Of a stretch of DNA of 64,000 bases, positions 20,754 to 31,033 are shown one piece after another; positions within the stretch are counted from its first letter, which is position 1; each line of letters begins with the position of its first letter. Under the pieces are notes generated by a model, which saw only the letters and a list, made by a program, of their open reading frames with translations, had not been told where the DNA came from and did not search any database. This DNA is from Closterium sp. Naga37s-1 (Eukaryota; Streptophyta; Zygnematophyceae; Desmidiales; Closteriaceae), in contig CANJKZ010000955.1 of the NCBI GenBank assembly GCA_947471745.1, forward strand, positions 1,795,501-1,859,500. Direction: 5' to 3'. The position numbers and the translations under genes are program-made.

Positions 20754-21230
20754 TGTGAAGATGGGAGCTTAAGCTAAGAAGCCATAGCTAGGTTTTAGGT
20801 TATATGAAAGAGAAATAGGAGAAGAAGGTGAGTTTCACTAGCAGCAATGAGGATACATATAGCAAACCCTAGATGGGTTGTACTCGCTATAGAGCACCCC
20901 CACTACAGGCTAGAGAATAACATTCTAACACACCCCCATAGCCAAAGTGGGGTGTAATCAGTACAATGAGCAAGCAGGTATAGAGCAGGAGTTCACAAAG
21001 GTAAGCAAAGTTAGAGCTAATCACAGAGGGCAAGTGAGGAGGAGGAGAGACTGTGGAGGGAGAGAAGATGGGAGGCAACGACTGAAGCTGCAGAGGCACG
21101 GGCACAGGAGCGGCTGACTCAGAGGCTACCGAAGCAAGGGCGACGGACTACTGGAGTGACTGGCTCCGCGGCTATAGACGAGCGGCAGGAGCAACGGACC
21201 CACTACAGGCTAGAGAATAACATTCTGACA
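20754..21230 (-). mobile_element. E16: internally deleted LTR element in E8
   Basis: Flanked by GTAAC (20749-20753 and 21231-21235). Holds a complete 3' LTR (20754-20930, 177-bp type), a 3' block with the TATGGGGGTG purine tract, and only the first about 32 bases of the 5' LTR (21199-21230). Everything between the 5' LTR start and the 3' block is deleted, including the PBS, so it cannot move. Confidence 0.85.
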
Positions 21231-22753
21231 GTAACCCCGTGACGAAGCCCATCGTCACCTGCTGCCACGCACACTCTGGGGGTGGTATCGGCTGCAACTG
21301 TCCTGCCGGCCTTTTTCGTGGTGATTTCATGAGTTGGCAGGTGGGACACGATGCCACGTGTCGCTGCACGTCGGTCAGCATTTCAGGCCAGTAATAATAC
21401 CGCTGCAGCCGCTGCCGTGTTTTTTCTACTCCGAAATGGCCTGAGATAACTCCGTCGTGTACCTCCTGTAGCAGTAATTCCCGTAGTAGCGTGTAGCCCG
21501 GTACCCAGATTCGATCAGTGCCGGCTTTTACGTAATAAACTCCCTTTGCTGCTGCGAATTGCTGCAAATTTCCTCCTGTGAAGAATGGGTCAGTCTGATA
21601 GATGTGGGTAAATAGTCCTGTCAGTAGTGGGCTGGTCTGGGCGAGTAGTATAGCGTGGATTTGGGCTGTGGGGCGGGTTAGTGCGTCGGCGATGTTCGAT
21701 GCCCCCTTTTTGTAGGTGAGCGTGTAGTGAAAATTGGACTCGAGGTAGTCGAGCGAGCGAATCTGTCGTGGGTTGAGGTGGGGCTGTGCACGGAGGTACA
21801 ATAGTGATTTATGGTCTGTCCGTACTGTCACGTCTGCGCCGGTCAAGTAACAGCGCCACACTTTGAACGCATGCACGATCGCAAGCATTTTGCGATCGTG
21901 TATCGGGTAATTTTTCTCGAGCGGATGCAGTTTTCGTGACTCGTATGCGATGGGCTGTAAGCCGTTGCCAAAATCATGTAGCAGTATGGCTCCAATGGCG
22001 ATGTCGCTTGCATCGGTAACCACTTCGAATGGGCGGTGTGGGTCGGCGATGCGCAGTACGGGCGGTGAACAGAGTACATTTTTCAGGACAGAGAAGGCAG
22101 CATGCTCTTTCTCCCCCCACGTAAAAGCGACTCCCTTCCTCAGCAAATCTGTCAGCAGGGCAGTTAAGCGTGCCATGTCAGGAACGAACCGACGCACATA
22201 ATTAACAAACCCTAAAAAACTCACCAGCTCTGTGATGTTCGTCGAAGGGTGCCATGCTTTCACCGTGTCCAGCTTCTTTGGGTCGATTTCAACTCTTGCC
22301 GCAGAAATAACGTGCCCAAAAAAATCTAAACTATCCGGGAAGAACTCGCACTTGGAACCTTTGGTCAATAGTCTGTGCTTGTCTAAAACCTTAAAAGCTG
22401 CTTCTATATCTGCTAAGTGCTGCTGTTTATCACGACTGTAGACTAGGATGTCGTCGAGGTAAAACTATCACGCATTTATCTAAGAGTGGCCTAAACGCCT
22501 CGTTCATGGTCATCTGGAATGTCGCCGGTGCGTTGGTCAGCCCGAAAGACATTACTGTGTACTCAAATCACCAGTACATAGTCCTAAATGCTGTCTTGGT
22601 ACAGTCCAATGGTTCGACCCGAATCTGATGGTAACCTCCACATAAATCGATTTTCGAAAAGACCCGTGCTGTTCGCAGTTGATCTATCAGTTCGTCGACG
22701 CAGGGAATGGGGTATCGTGATTTTTACTGTAACCCTGTTCAGTGCCCCGTAAT
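21231..22753 (-). pseudogene. E8 reverse transcriptase, RNase H, integrase N-terminus
   Basis: RT: DYGALN, FSKIDLCGGYHQIRV, an in-frame TGA near 22570 and [17 protein letters not shown]. The [10 protein letters not shown] motif is near 22445 but out of frame by one base. It is then open from 22368: CEFFPDSLDFFGHVIS, SFLGFVNYVRRFVPD, RNase H VTDASDIAIGAIL, RKLHPLEKNYPIHDRKMLAIV and TDHKSL. The integrase zinc finger H-H-C-C is GHFGVEKTRQR...CPTCQLMK. Confidence 0.88.
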
Positions 22754-22885
22754 TGTCAAGAGAATAAAAGAGAATGAATGAACTATGAAAGAGTTGGGTA
22801 CAAGTACTAACCCTAATTAGGTTGTACCCCTTATGGGCTACCCCACTATAGCCTACACAAATGTAAGCACTACAACATTCTGACA
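22754..22885 (-). repeat. E4 3' LTR
   Basis: 132 bp. On the minus strand TGTCAGAATGTTGTAGTGC to TCTCTTGACA, preceded by the purine tract and followed by the GTAAT target copy. Confidence 0.88.
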
Positions 22886-23112
22886 CACCCCCATAGGCAA
22901 AGTGGGGGAGAACAAGTGGTCACAAAACCAGTCAAGAAAAGCAAAGCAAGCTCAGGGTGGATCACAAAGTCACCACACAGTCCAAGCACAAGCAAAGGGC
23001 CACAAGGCCAGTTCTCATGCACAGTTATATAAAAGAGAGCAAACAATACAGTGATCATACCCTAGCAAGTGCAAGCAGGCAGGTATATATATAGATCATA
23101 GTACAAGCCAAG

Positions 23113-24997
23113 TCACGCAGTGAGCAAGTGAGGCAAAGCAGGCACAAGGCCTAACACAGTCAAGAAGCACTGATGATCACAAGGCGGAAGTGCCTTGGTG
23201 AATATATCAGCAGTGTTGGCCCTAGTGGCCACGTACGCAAGACGAAGCTGGCCACGCTGCTGCAACTCTCGAGCAAGGAAGTATCGCAGAGCGATGTGCT
23301 TCGTTCTGTGCTCTTGACACAAGGCAATCATGGCCTTGTTGTCTACGTACATAACTGGAGGCGAACGAGGCTGCTCTCCCAAGTCAATCAGCAGGTAGGT
23401 GAGCCAGCGTAACTCCTGTGCAGCCATGGCCCCAGCGTAGATCTCAGCCTCACAACTGGAACTGAGAACCGAAGACGAGCGGGTAGACCGCCAGGAAACA
23501 AAGCCGGAACCGAGGCTGAAGGTGTAACCCTGTGACGACCACTGCGTAGCTGAGTCGTCAACCCAAGAAGCGTCTGCGTGACCAGTGATGACAACTGGAC
23601 CCCGTCCTCAAGCACGAGCCCCATGCCCGACGTACTGCACAAGTAACGCAGTACCCTCTTCGTAGCATCCCAGTGCACCTTTTAGTGCCCACCAGGAGCC
23701 ACATAGCGAGCCAGGAGGCTGAGAGGGTACGCGAGGTCAGGTCGTGTGCACGTCATCAGGTACATGAGGCAACCCACAAGCTCTGGGTACGGACCACTCG
23801 GCTCTACGGACTCGTCCGAAGGTGGAGCTTAGAGCGAGTGGGTGGTAGACAGAGGAGTGGGCTGTGGCGAGGAGAACTGGAAGCCGAAGCGCTGAAGGAC
23901 CTGGTGCACCATGTGTGATTGAGTCAGTGTGATGGTGCGCCGTGCTCTGTCCCGGGTGATCTGCAAGCCAAGATAGCTGCGCAGTTCACCCAGGTCAGTG
24001 CAGGTGTGTCTCTTCTGCAGCTCTGACTTCACAAGGGTCAGTGCCTCAGTGTCAGCAGTGGCAAAGACCAGGTCGTCGACGTACACGAGGACGTGGAACG
24101 AGGTGTCGGTTGCAGCGAGGTGTCGGTGCGTAGAAACAGCGACGGGTCAGCAGTAGAAGGAGCAAACCCAAGAGCCGCAAGTGTAGTCCTCAGTGTGTCG
24201 TGCCACTCACGAGGCGCCTGGCGGAGACTGTAGACTGGCCGGCGGAGGCTCCACTGGGTACCTGTAGGAAACGACCCAGTGAAGCCAGGTGGGCGGCGCA
24301 GCCAGATCTCCTCGTGCAGGCTGCCCTGAAGGAAAGCTGTGCTGAAGTCCAGAGAGTGCAACTCGTAGTCACGCTGAGCAGCGACGTGCAGCAACATCCG
24401 AAGAGTAGTCATCTTCGGGGTGGGGGAGAAGGTCTGGAAGTAGTCAACCCCCTGTCGCTGACTAAAGCCTCGAGCAACGTAACGCGCCTTGAAGGCAGGC
24501 GGAGAACCCGGCGGCCACTTTACCCTGAAAATCCACATGCCATTGACTATGTTCGCCCCAGGTGGGGGAACCTCGTCGACGTAGGTGCCTGTGGACTTCC
24601 AGGATGCCATCTCGGCATCCATGGCTGCCTGCCACTGAGAGAAGTAAGGACCCTTAATCGCCTCTACGTAAGAGCGCGGGGTCGGGATGTCTGGCGCATC
24701 CGGGTATCCCTCAGGGGCAAGTAGCATGGAAGCGAAACGAGGTACAGCAGCTGCAAGACACTCAAAGTCCTCCTGCCTGCCCTCAAGGACGTCCGTGCCA
24801 AGAGCACGCTCACCCGCGACGGACGGAGGACTGGCAGACGCAGACTCAGCAACAAGAGCAGTGGCGTAGTCTAGACGACAAGCAGCAGCAAAGTCAAGCA
24901 GCTCAGCAACGAGGGCAGACGCAGCAGCAGACTCAAAGGAAGGGTCAGCAACAGCAGTGGCTAGGAGACGAGAGACAGCGGGACTGGTAGCACGAGC
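23113..24997 (-). pseudogene. E4 reverse transcriptase and RNase H
   Basis: Reads from ATSPAVSRLLATAV through WQAAMDAEMASW, KWPPGSPPAFKARYVARGF, FQTFSPTPKMTT, FSTAFLQGSL and YSLRQAPREW. A frameshift follows near 24110, then VDDLVFATADTEAL. A TAA near 23830 and other lesions precede RNase H (SSCEAEIYAGAMAAQELRW, YVDNKAMIAL). It ends at 23113 with LPHLLTA. Confidence 0.85.
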
Positions 24998-26484
24998 TGT
25001 CAGAATGTTATATTTGTCTAGCCTGCAGTGGGGTACTCAATAGTGAGTACAGCCCAATTTAGGGTTTGCTATATGTACTCAACTTCTAGCTAGTGAAATC
25101 CCTCTTCTCTGTTTCATTCATTCGCTCACATTGTAACATGGAATCAGAGCAGGTCGACCCTCACGGGTCGATCCTGTAGATGGGCCCACCCAATGCTTCC
25201 GCTGCTGCTGTCCTGCCTATAGCGCGCCTCGGGCGCGCGCTGTTTTCCTGCCTGCCGCGCTTTTTCTTCCCGCCGCACGCCCCCGGCGCGCGGCGGTTTT
25301 CTGCCCGTCGCGCCGCCCTGCTGGCTGCGCGACGCCCTGCCCTAACCGTCGCGTCACCCCCGCTGGAGTCACGCGCCCCCCCCCCCCCCCCCCCCCCCCC
25401 GTCGACCCTCGTGTCGCCCCCGCTGGACCCGCGTGCGCCCCCCGTCGACCCTTGCGTCGCCCCCGCTGGACCCGTGCGCGCCCCTCGTCGACCCTCGCAT
25501 TGCCCCCGCTGGACTCGCGCCCTGGGGGGCCGCGCGTCCCCCCCCCCCCCCCCCGTCGCCCGTTGGGGCGACCTGGGGGGCCGCGCGTCGGCCCCTCCCT
25601 TCCTTCCTCGCGGCCCTGCCCTGCAGCCGCCCTATCGCGGCCCTGCCCTGCTGCCGTCCCCGTTCCGGCCCTGCCCTGCTGCCGCCCCTGCTGTGGCCCT
25701 GCCCTGTGTTGGGGTTTGGGGGTGGCGCGTATGGGGGTGATGGGTGTGTGCGGCCTCCCCTGCTCCTCCTCCTCCTCCGTCTCCCATTGCTGCAGCTGCC
25801 GCTGAGGGGGGTGGATGTGTGGGAACTGTCGGCGTAGTACGACTGGGGGTGGAGTGTGAGCAGTGAAACTAGGGGTGCAGCAGGGGGTGTGTGAAAGGGG
25901 GGTGGGACAGTTTGGGGATGTTGGGCGGAGGCAGCCCTCTTGTCGCCCGCAGCACCTGTAGTCCGGGGCTTGTGCTGCTGGTAGCTCAGAGAGTCTGCTG
26001 TGCCTGTCGCCCGTGGGTCCGTTGCTCCTGCCGCTCGTCTTAGCCGCAGAGCCAGTTACTCCTGTAGTCCAGGGCCGTTGCTCCAGTAGCCACTGTGCGC
26101 GCCGCTCCTGTTGCCCGTGTGTCTGCAGCTTCAGCCGTTGCCTCCTATCTCCTTTCCTATCAGTCCAGCCTCCTCCTCCTCACTTGCCCTCTGTGATAGC
26201 CTCTAGCTTTACTTATTACTGTGAACTATAAATTGCTGCTTCTTGTACTTGTGCTCAGAATGTGTGGTGACGTTGTGATCCACCCTGAGCTTGTTTTGCT
26301 TTGCTTGTTGTGCTGATTACACCCCACTTTGGCTATGGGGGTGTGTCAGAATGTTATATTTGTCTAGCCTGCAGTGGGGTACTCAATAGTGAGTACAGCC
26401 CAATTTAGGGTTTGCTATATGTACTCAACTGCTAGCTAGTGAAATCCCTCTTCTCTGTTTCATTCATTCGCTCACATTGTAACA
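24998..26484 (+). mobile_element. E12: non-autonomous 1.5-kb LTR element
   Basis: 5' LTR 24998-25138 and 3' LTR 26344-26484 (141 bp each, nearly identical), flanked by CGAGC (24993-24997) and TGAGC (26485-26489), one mismatch. The PBS TGGAATCAGAGC is at 25139. The body is GC-rich with C runs, and a conserved 3' block with purine tract ends at 26343. No gag or pol. Sits antisense in the E4 linker; removing it restores the linker frame. Confidence 0.9.
25139..25205 (+). promoter_or_regulatory. E12 leader complementary to tRNA-iMet
   Basis: PBS TGGAATCAGAGC, hairpin GGTCGACCC-TCAC-GGGTCGATCC, CCTGT, GGGCCCACC at leader position 44 and GCTTCCGCTGC at position 57. The reverse complement of plant tRNA-iMet has the last two at about 43 and 54 (tRNA recalled from memory). 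Confidence 0.7.
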
Positions 26485-27132
26485 TGAGCGCGGTCAGACT
26501 CAGGGTCAGGGACCTCAGGAAGAGAGGACTCAGGAGGAGAAGGCAGAGGAACACTCAGTGGAACAGAGGAAGGACGAAGTGCCATGGCGTGTGTGCCAGG
26601 GACAGGAGGAGGACGCGAACGAGGAACGCGACGAGCAGTGCGAACAGGCGAGACAGGACGAGACGCAGGCTCACGACGCTCTGTAAGACTGCCGGACTGC
26701 TCAGTATAAGGAGAAGGAGCAGGCAGTGGAGAGGCCGGCAGTAACGGCAACTGCGACTGGTCAGGCGGTGGACATAGGAGGGGAGGAGTAAGGCCAGTAG
26801 AAGATGGGACACCAAGAACTTGCTGAAGCAGGGGAACGAAGTACGGTCGCGGCCGCATAGCGCCGCCAGGGTCAACAGCTCCAGCTCCTCCAGCTCCAGC
26901 AGCTCCCGACTCCGTAGGGTCTCTAGCTCCAGCGCCCCCAACACCACCAGTCCCGGCAGCTCCAGTACCCCGGGTACGAGCACCTCCAGGACCAGTAGCC
27001 GCAGTACCTCCAGTAACACCAGCTCCAGCAGGAACTCCAGAACCTCCAGCACCTCCAGCTCCGGAAGCTCCACTCCGAAGGCGTGCGCGCCGAACAAGCC
27101 ACTCACGCAGCTGCTGCGGAGACAGTCTCGGC
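26485..27132 (-). pseudogene. E4 integrase-RT linker
   Basis: Low-complexity G/A/P-rich linker, including RPRPYFVPLLQQVLGVP and SRPPPVPGTHAMALRPSS, which mark the region between integrase and RT in all family members. The part from about 26590 is duplicated at 29628-30170. Confidence 0.7.
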
Positions 27133-27995
27133 TGTCAAACTTATACATAGCTTACATTGTGTAGGCTGTAGTGGGGTAGCCCATAAGGGGTACAACCCAA
27201 TTAGGGTTAGTACTTGTACCCAACTTCTGTTCAGTGCATTTATTCTCGTTCATTCTTTCTGACATGGTTTCATAGCAGGTCCCTTCTAGGACCGTTTTTG
27301 GGGCCCACCACCTGCTGCCCTGCTAGCCACCCTCGCGACCCGTAGGCCCTCCCCTAGGCCCCGACCCGTCGCCGCTCCTAGCCCGGCCCGTCGCCCTTAG
27401 GCCTGACGCCCCTTGGCGTCGCCCGTCGCCCCTAGCCCGGCCCCTCGTCGCCCGTCGCCCCTAGCCGCGGCCCGTCGCCCCTAGACTCGGCCCCTTGGCC
27501 CCGTCGCCCCTAGCCGCAGCCCCTCGGCCCTGTCGCCCCTAGCTGCGGCCCCTCGCGACCCTTCGCCCCGTCGCCCCTAGCCGCGGCCCCGTCGCCCCTA
27601 GCCTCGGCCCCGTGGCCCCCCGCGACACGTTGCCCCTAGCCTCAGCCCCTCGGCCCCATCGCCCCTAGCCGCGGCCACGTCGCCCCGTCGCCCCTAGACT
27701 CGGCCCCTTGGCCTCGTCGCCCGTAGACTCGGCCCCGTGGCCCCTCGCGACCCGTCGCCCCGTCGCCCCTAGCCGCGGCCCCCCGTTGACCCGTCGCCCC
27801 GTCGCCCCTAGCCTCGGCCCCTCGCGACCTGTCGCCCCTAACCACGGCCCCGTCGCCCCTAGCCTCGGCCCCTCGCGACCCGTCGCCCCTAGCCGCAGCC
27901 CCGGCGCCCCGTCGTCCCTAGCCTCAGCCCCTCGCGACCCGTCGTCCCGTCGCCCCGTCGCCCCTAGCTGCGGCCCCTCGTGACCCGTTGCCCCT
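26590..27995. repeat. 1.4-kb direct duplication, copy 1
   Basis: Matches 29628-31033 at a constant offset of 3038 bases, with about four mismatches by eye and no gaps. Contains the E4 linker, an E11 5' LTR and most of the E11 leader. The right break is at CCGTTGCCCCT, where copy 1 jumps to E9 leader. Confidence 0.9.
27133..27995 (+). mobile_element. E11 5' fragment (LTR and leader only)
   Basis: LTR 27133-27264 (132 bp), PBS-like TGGTTTCATAGC at 27265, hairpin GGTCC/GGACC, GGGGCCCACCACC, then leader repeats on GTCGCCCCTAGCC. It ends abruptly at 27995. It is the duplicate of the E11' 5' end. Confidence 0.85.
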
Positions 27996-28293
27996 CCGCG
28001 GCAGGAAGGAGACAGCGCGCGCCCTAGGCGCGCTAGAAGCGGAGCAGCAGCGGAAGCAGTTAGGTGGCGGGCCCACCTACAGGATCGACCCAAGGGGGTC
28101 GACCTGCTCTGATAGCATGTGAGAAAACAAGTAGAACGAGGAGCCATGGCTAGGTAAGCCCTAGCTAGGCAAGAGAAAGTTTAGGCAAAAGAGGGATTTT
28201 ACTAGCAGCAGTTGGGATACATATAGCAAACCCCAGTTGGGTTGTACCCGCTATAGAGCACCCCACTACAGGCTAGACAATAACATTCTGACA
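27996..28293 (-). mobile_element. E9 5' fragment (LTR and leader)
   Basis: 5' LTR 28118-28293 (176 bp), reading leftwards. PBS TGCTATCAGAGC at 28117-28106, then hairpin, GGGCCCGCC and GCTTCCGCTGC (to 28047). It lies inside the E4 5' LTR after AGAGT; the other end of the element is lost at the 27995/27996 break. Confidence 0.8.
28047..28117 (-). promoter_or_regulatory. E9 leader complementary to tRNA-iMet
   Basis: Same block order as E12: PBS, GGTCGACCC hairpin, CCTGT, GGGCCCGCC (one change) and GCTTCCGCTGC. Confidence 0.65.
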
Positions 28294-28381
28294 AGAGTTG
28301 GGTACAGGGTTTAGGGTATGTACCCCTTATGGGCTACCCCACTATAGCCTACACAAATGTAAGCACTATAACATTCTGACA

Positions 28382-29627
28382 GTAATCGATGCACATGCGA
28401 AAACCTCCGTTTTTTTTTTGTGTGAACAGTATTGGTGCAGCGAACGGCGACGAGCTCAGTCTGATGATTTTTTCTCTAATTGGTAATCTAACTGCTTCCT
28501 CAGTTCGTCGAGCTCGGGTTGTGTCAGTCTGAACTGTCGTTGTAAGGTTGGCTATGCCTCGCGTTCTAACTCTATTCGATGATCGTGTGCTCGCTGAGGT
28601 GGTACCGTTTTAACAGTTCCTGTAGTTCGGGTTGTACTACCGTCAGCAGTTTCTGAAAATTGCTTGGCTGCTCTGCTTCTTCCGCCACTGTGATATCCAC
28701 CGCGTACACGTCAGCTCCAGCGGCGATAGCCCGTGTTTCATTGTGATGGCGTTGACGTGGACCGTTGAAGACTCAGGTGACTGCCAGCGAGGTAGTTCAA
28801 CCCAGTTACCGCTACTTCGCACAGTGCAGCTACCCGTCGTCCAGTCGATTCGCGGGTTGTACCGACGCAGCTGATCACGTCCCAGTAAAACATCGTGCCC
28901 ATCCAATGCCGTCACGAGCATTTCTTGTGTAAACCCGAAGTTCCCCCTGCAGCGGACTTTTACTTATTCCACCTTATCCCGTATGGCCAGCGGCGTTCCG
29001 TCAACTAAGCATGCATCTATCTCCGGTAAACACCGACTAAGTGCTAGTTGCAGCTTCCGTGCAGTCGCGGTATTAACTAAGCTGTGACTTGCGCCTCCGT
29101 CTATGAAAATCTTCACTGCTGCTCCCTGTATTTTCCCGTGGATCAGTACTGGGCAATCCGTCTTTGTACCCTCCTTATTCATCCGAGCCCGATCGATAGC
29201 GTGAATCGGTACTGTGACTCGGTGAGGGTCGGTGAGGTTGGGCGAGCAGGCAGTCTCGTCAGTAGTTAGCCCAAATTCTACTGACTGCTGGCGTTTCCCT
29301 GCCTCTGAGACTCCCGCCCCTGCTCTGTTCCCCGGCGCCTCAGCTCCTCTTAGCATTCGCTCTTGCGATGGCCCGGCCGATTGCAAGCAAAGCAGCGCCC
29401 CTTAAATGGTGCGGCAGTTGCATTCGTCGCAATGGCGTGTATGGTGGCGTGCTCGATTGGTCCCCGAGGACGATGTCCGTAGTAGGAACCCGGTCTCGGA
29501 CGGCGCAGAATGTAGATTTTCTCGGCGAGCGCGAGGATCTCGTTAAAATTCGAGAGCCCGCGTAGCATGATTTCGTGCGAGATGTCTGGCTTCAGCCCTC
29601 CGACGTAATGGTCCACCCGCTCCGCTG
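28382..29627 (-). pseudogene. E8 gag knuckle and protease
   Basis: From the right: AERVDHYVGGLKPDISHEI (gag), the knuckle CFACNRPGHRKSEC (C-X2-C-X4-H-X4-C) near 29350-29395, then TAA and a frame change. Protease IFIDGGASHSLVN near 29090 has DGG in place of the usual DSG. A stop near 28965 and further open pieces (ALDGHDVLLGRDQLRRYNP) lead towards RT. Confidence 0.82.
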
Positions 29628-31033
29628 TGTGTGCCGGGGACAGGAGGAGGACGCGAACGAGGAACGCGACGAGCAGTGCGAACAGGCGAGACAGGACGAG
29701 ACGCAGGCTCACGACGCTCTGTAAGACTGCCGGACTGCTCAGTATAAGGAGAAGGAGCAGGCAGTGGAGAGGCCGGCAGTAACGGCAACTGCGACTGGTC
29801 AGGCGGTGGACATAGGAGGGGAGGAGTAAGGCCAGTAGAAGATGGGACACCAAGAACTTGCTGAAGCAGGGGAACGAAGTACGGTCGCGGCCGCATAGCG
29901 CCGCCAGGGTCAACAGCTCCAGCTCCTCCAGCTCCAGCAGCTCCCGACTCCGTAGGGTCTCTAGCTCCAGCGCCCCCAACACCACCAGTCCCGGCAGCTC
30001 CAGTACCCCGGGTACGAGCACCTCCAGGACCAGTAGCCGCAGTACCTCCAGTAACACCAGCTCCAGCAGGAACTCCAGAACCTCCAGCACCTCCAGCTCC
30101 GGAAGCTCCACTCCGAAGGCGTGCGCGCCGAACAAGCCACTCACGCAGCTGCTGCGGAGACAGTCTCGGCTGTCAAACTTATACATAGCTTACATTGTGT
30201 AGGCTGTAGTGGGGTAGCCCATAAGGGGTACAACCCAATTAGGGTTAGTACTTGTACCCAACTTCTGTTCAGTGCATTTATTCTCGTTCATTCTTTCTGA
30301 CATGGTTTCATAGCAGGTCCCTTCTAGGACCGTTTTTGGGGCCCACCACCTGCTGCCCTGCTAGCCACCCTCGCGACCCGTAGGCCCTCCCCTAGGCCCC
30401 GACCCGTCGCCGCTCCTAGCCCGGCCCGTCGCCCTTAGGCCCGACGCCCCTTGGCGTCGCCCGTCGCCCCTAGCCCGGCCCCTCGTCGCCCGTCGCCCCT
30501 AGCCGCGGCCCGTCGCCCCTAGACTCGGCCCCTTGGCCCCGTCGCCCCTAGCCGCAGCCCCTCGGCCCTGTCGCCCCTAGCTGCGGCCCCTCGCGACCCT
30601 TCGCCCCGTCGCCCCTAGCCGCGGCCCCGTCGCCCCTAGCCTCGGCCCCGTGCCCCCCCGCGACACGTTGCCCCTAGCCTCAGCCCCTCGGCCCCATCGC
30701 CCCTAGCCGCGGCCACGTCGCCCCGTCGCCCCTAGACTCGGCCCCTTGGCCTCGTCGCCCGTAGACTCGGCCCCGTGGCCCCTCGCGACCCGTCGCCCCG
30801 TCGCCCCTAGCCGCGGCCCCCCGTTGACCCGTCGCCCCGTCGCCCCTAGCCTCGGCCCCTCGCGACCTGTCGCCCCTAACCACGGCCCCGTCGCCCCTAG
30901 CCTCGGCCCCTCGCGACCCGTCGCCCCTAGCCGCAGCCCCGGCGCCCCGTCGTCCCTAGCCTCGGCCCCTCGCGACCCGTCGTCCCGTCGCCCCGTCGCC
31001 CCTAGCTGCGGCCCCTCGTGACCCGTTGCCCCT
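29628..31033. repeat. 1.4-kb direct duplication, copy 2
   Basis: Partner of 26590-27995. This copy continues rightwards into a complete E11', so it is probably the source. Confidence 0.9.

Larger units (their letters stand above)
22754..28381 (-). mobile_element. E4: copia element inserted in E8
   Basis: 3' LTR 22754-22885 and partial 5' LTR 28294-28381, flanked by GTAAT (22749-22753 and 28382-28386). RT and RNase H lie at 23113-24997. The integrase-RT linker lies at 26485-27132, with E12 between. Gag, protease and integrase are gone. Their place is taken by the 5' end of an E11-type element in opposite orientation (27133-27995) and the 5' end of E9 (27996-28293). Confidence 0.85.
19600..29627 (-). 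mobile_element. E8: Ty3/gypsy chromodomain element, interrupted
   Basis: Minus-strand order from the right: gag zinc knuckle and protease (29627-28382), [E4 inserted], RT and RNase H (22753-21231), [E16 inserted], integrase and chromodomain (20753-19646). Removing E4 joins CATCGATTAC to GGGGCACTGAA, giving IDYGALN, the Ty3 RT start. Removing E16 restores GFVTGLPPGASGND. Its LTRs are not recognised: the gag N-terminus is lost at 29627 and the 3' end fades near 19600. Several frameshifts and stops make it inactive. Confidence 0.9.

Noticed and set aside
24200..24724. Plus-strand open frame opposite E4 RT
   Set aside because: It is a shadow of the conserved minus-strand RT, which has the copia motifs.
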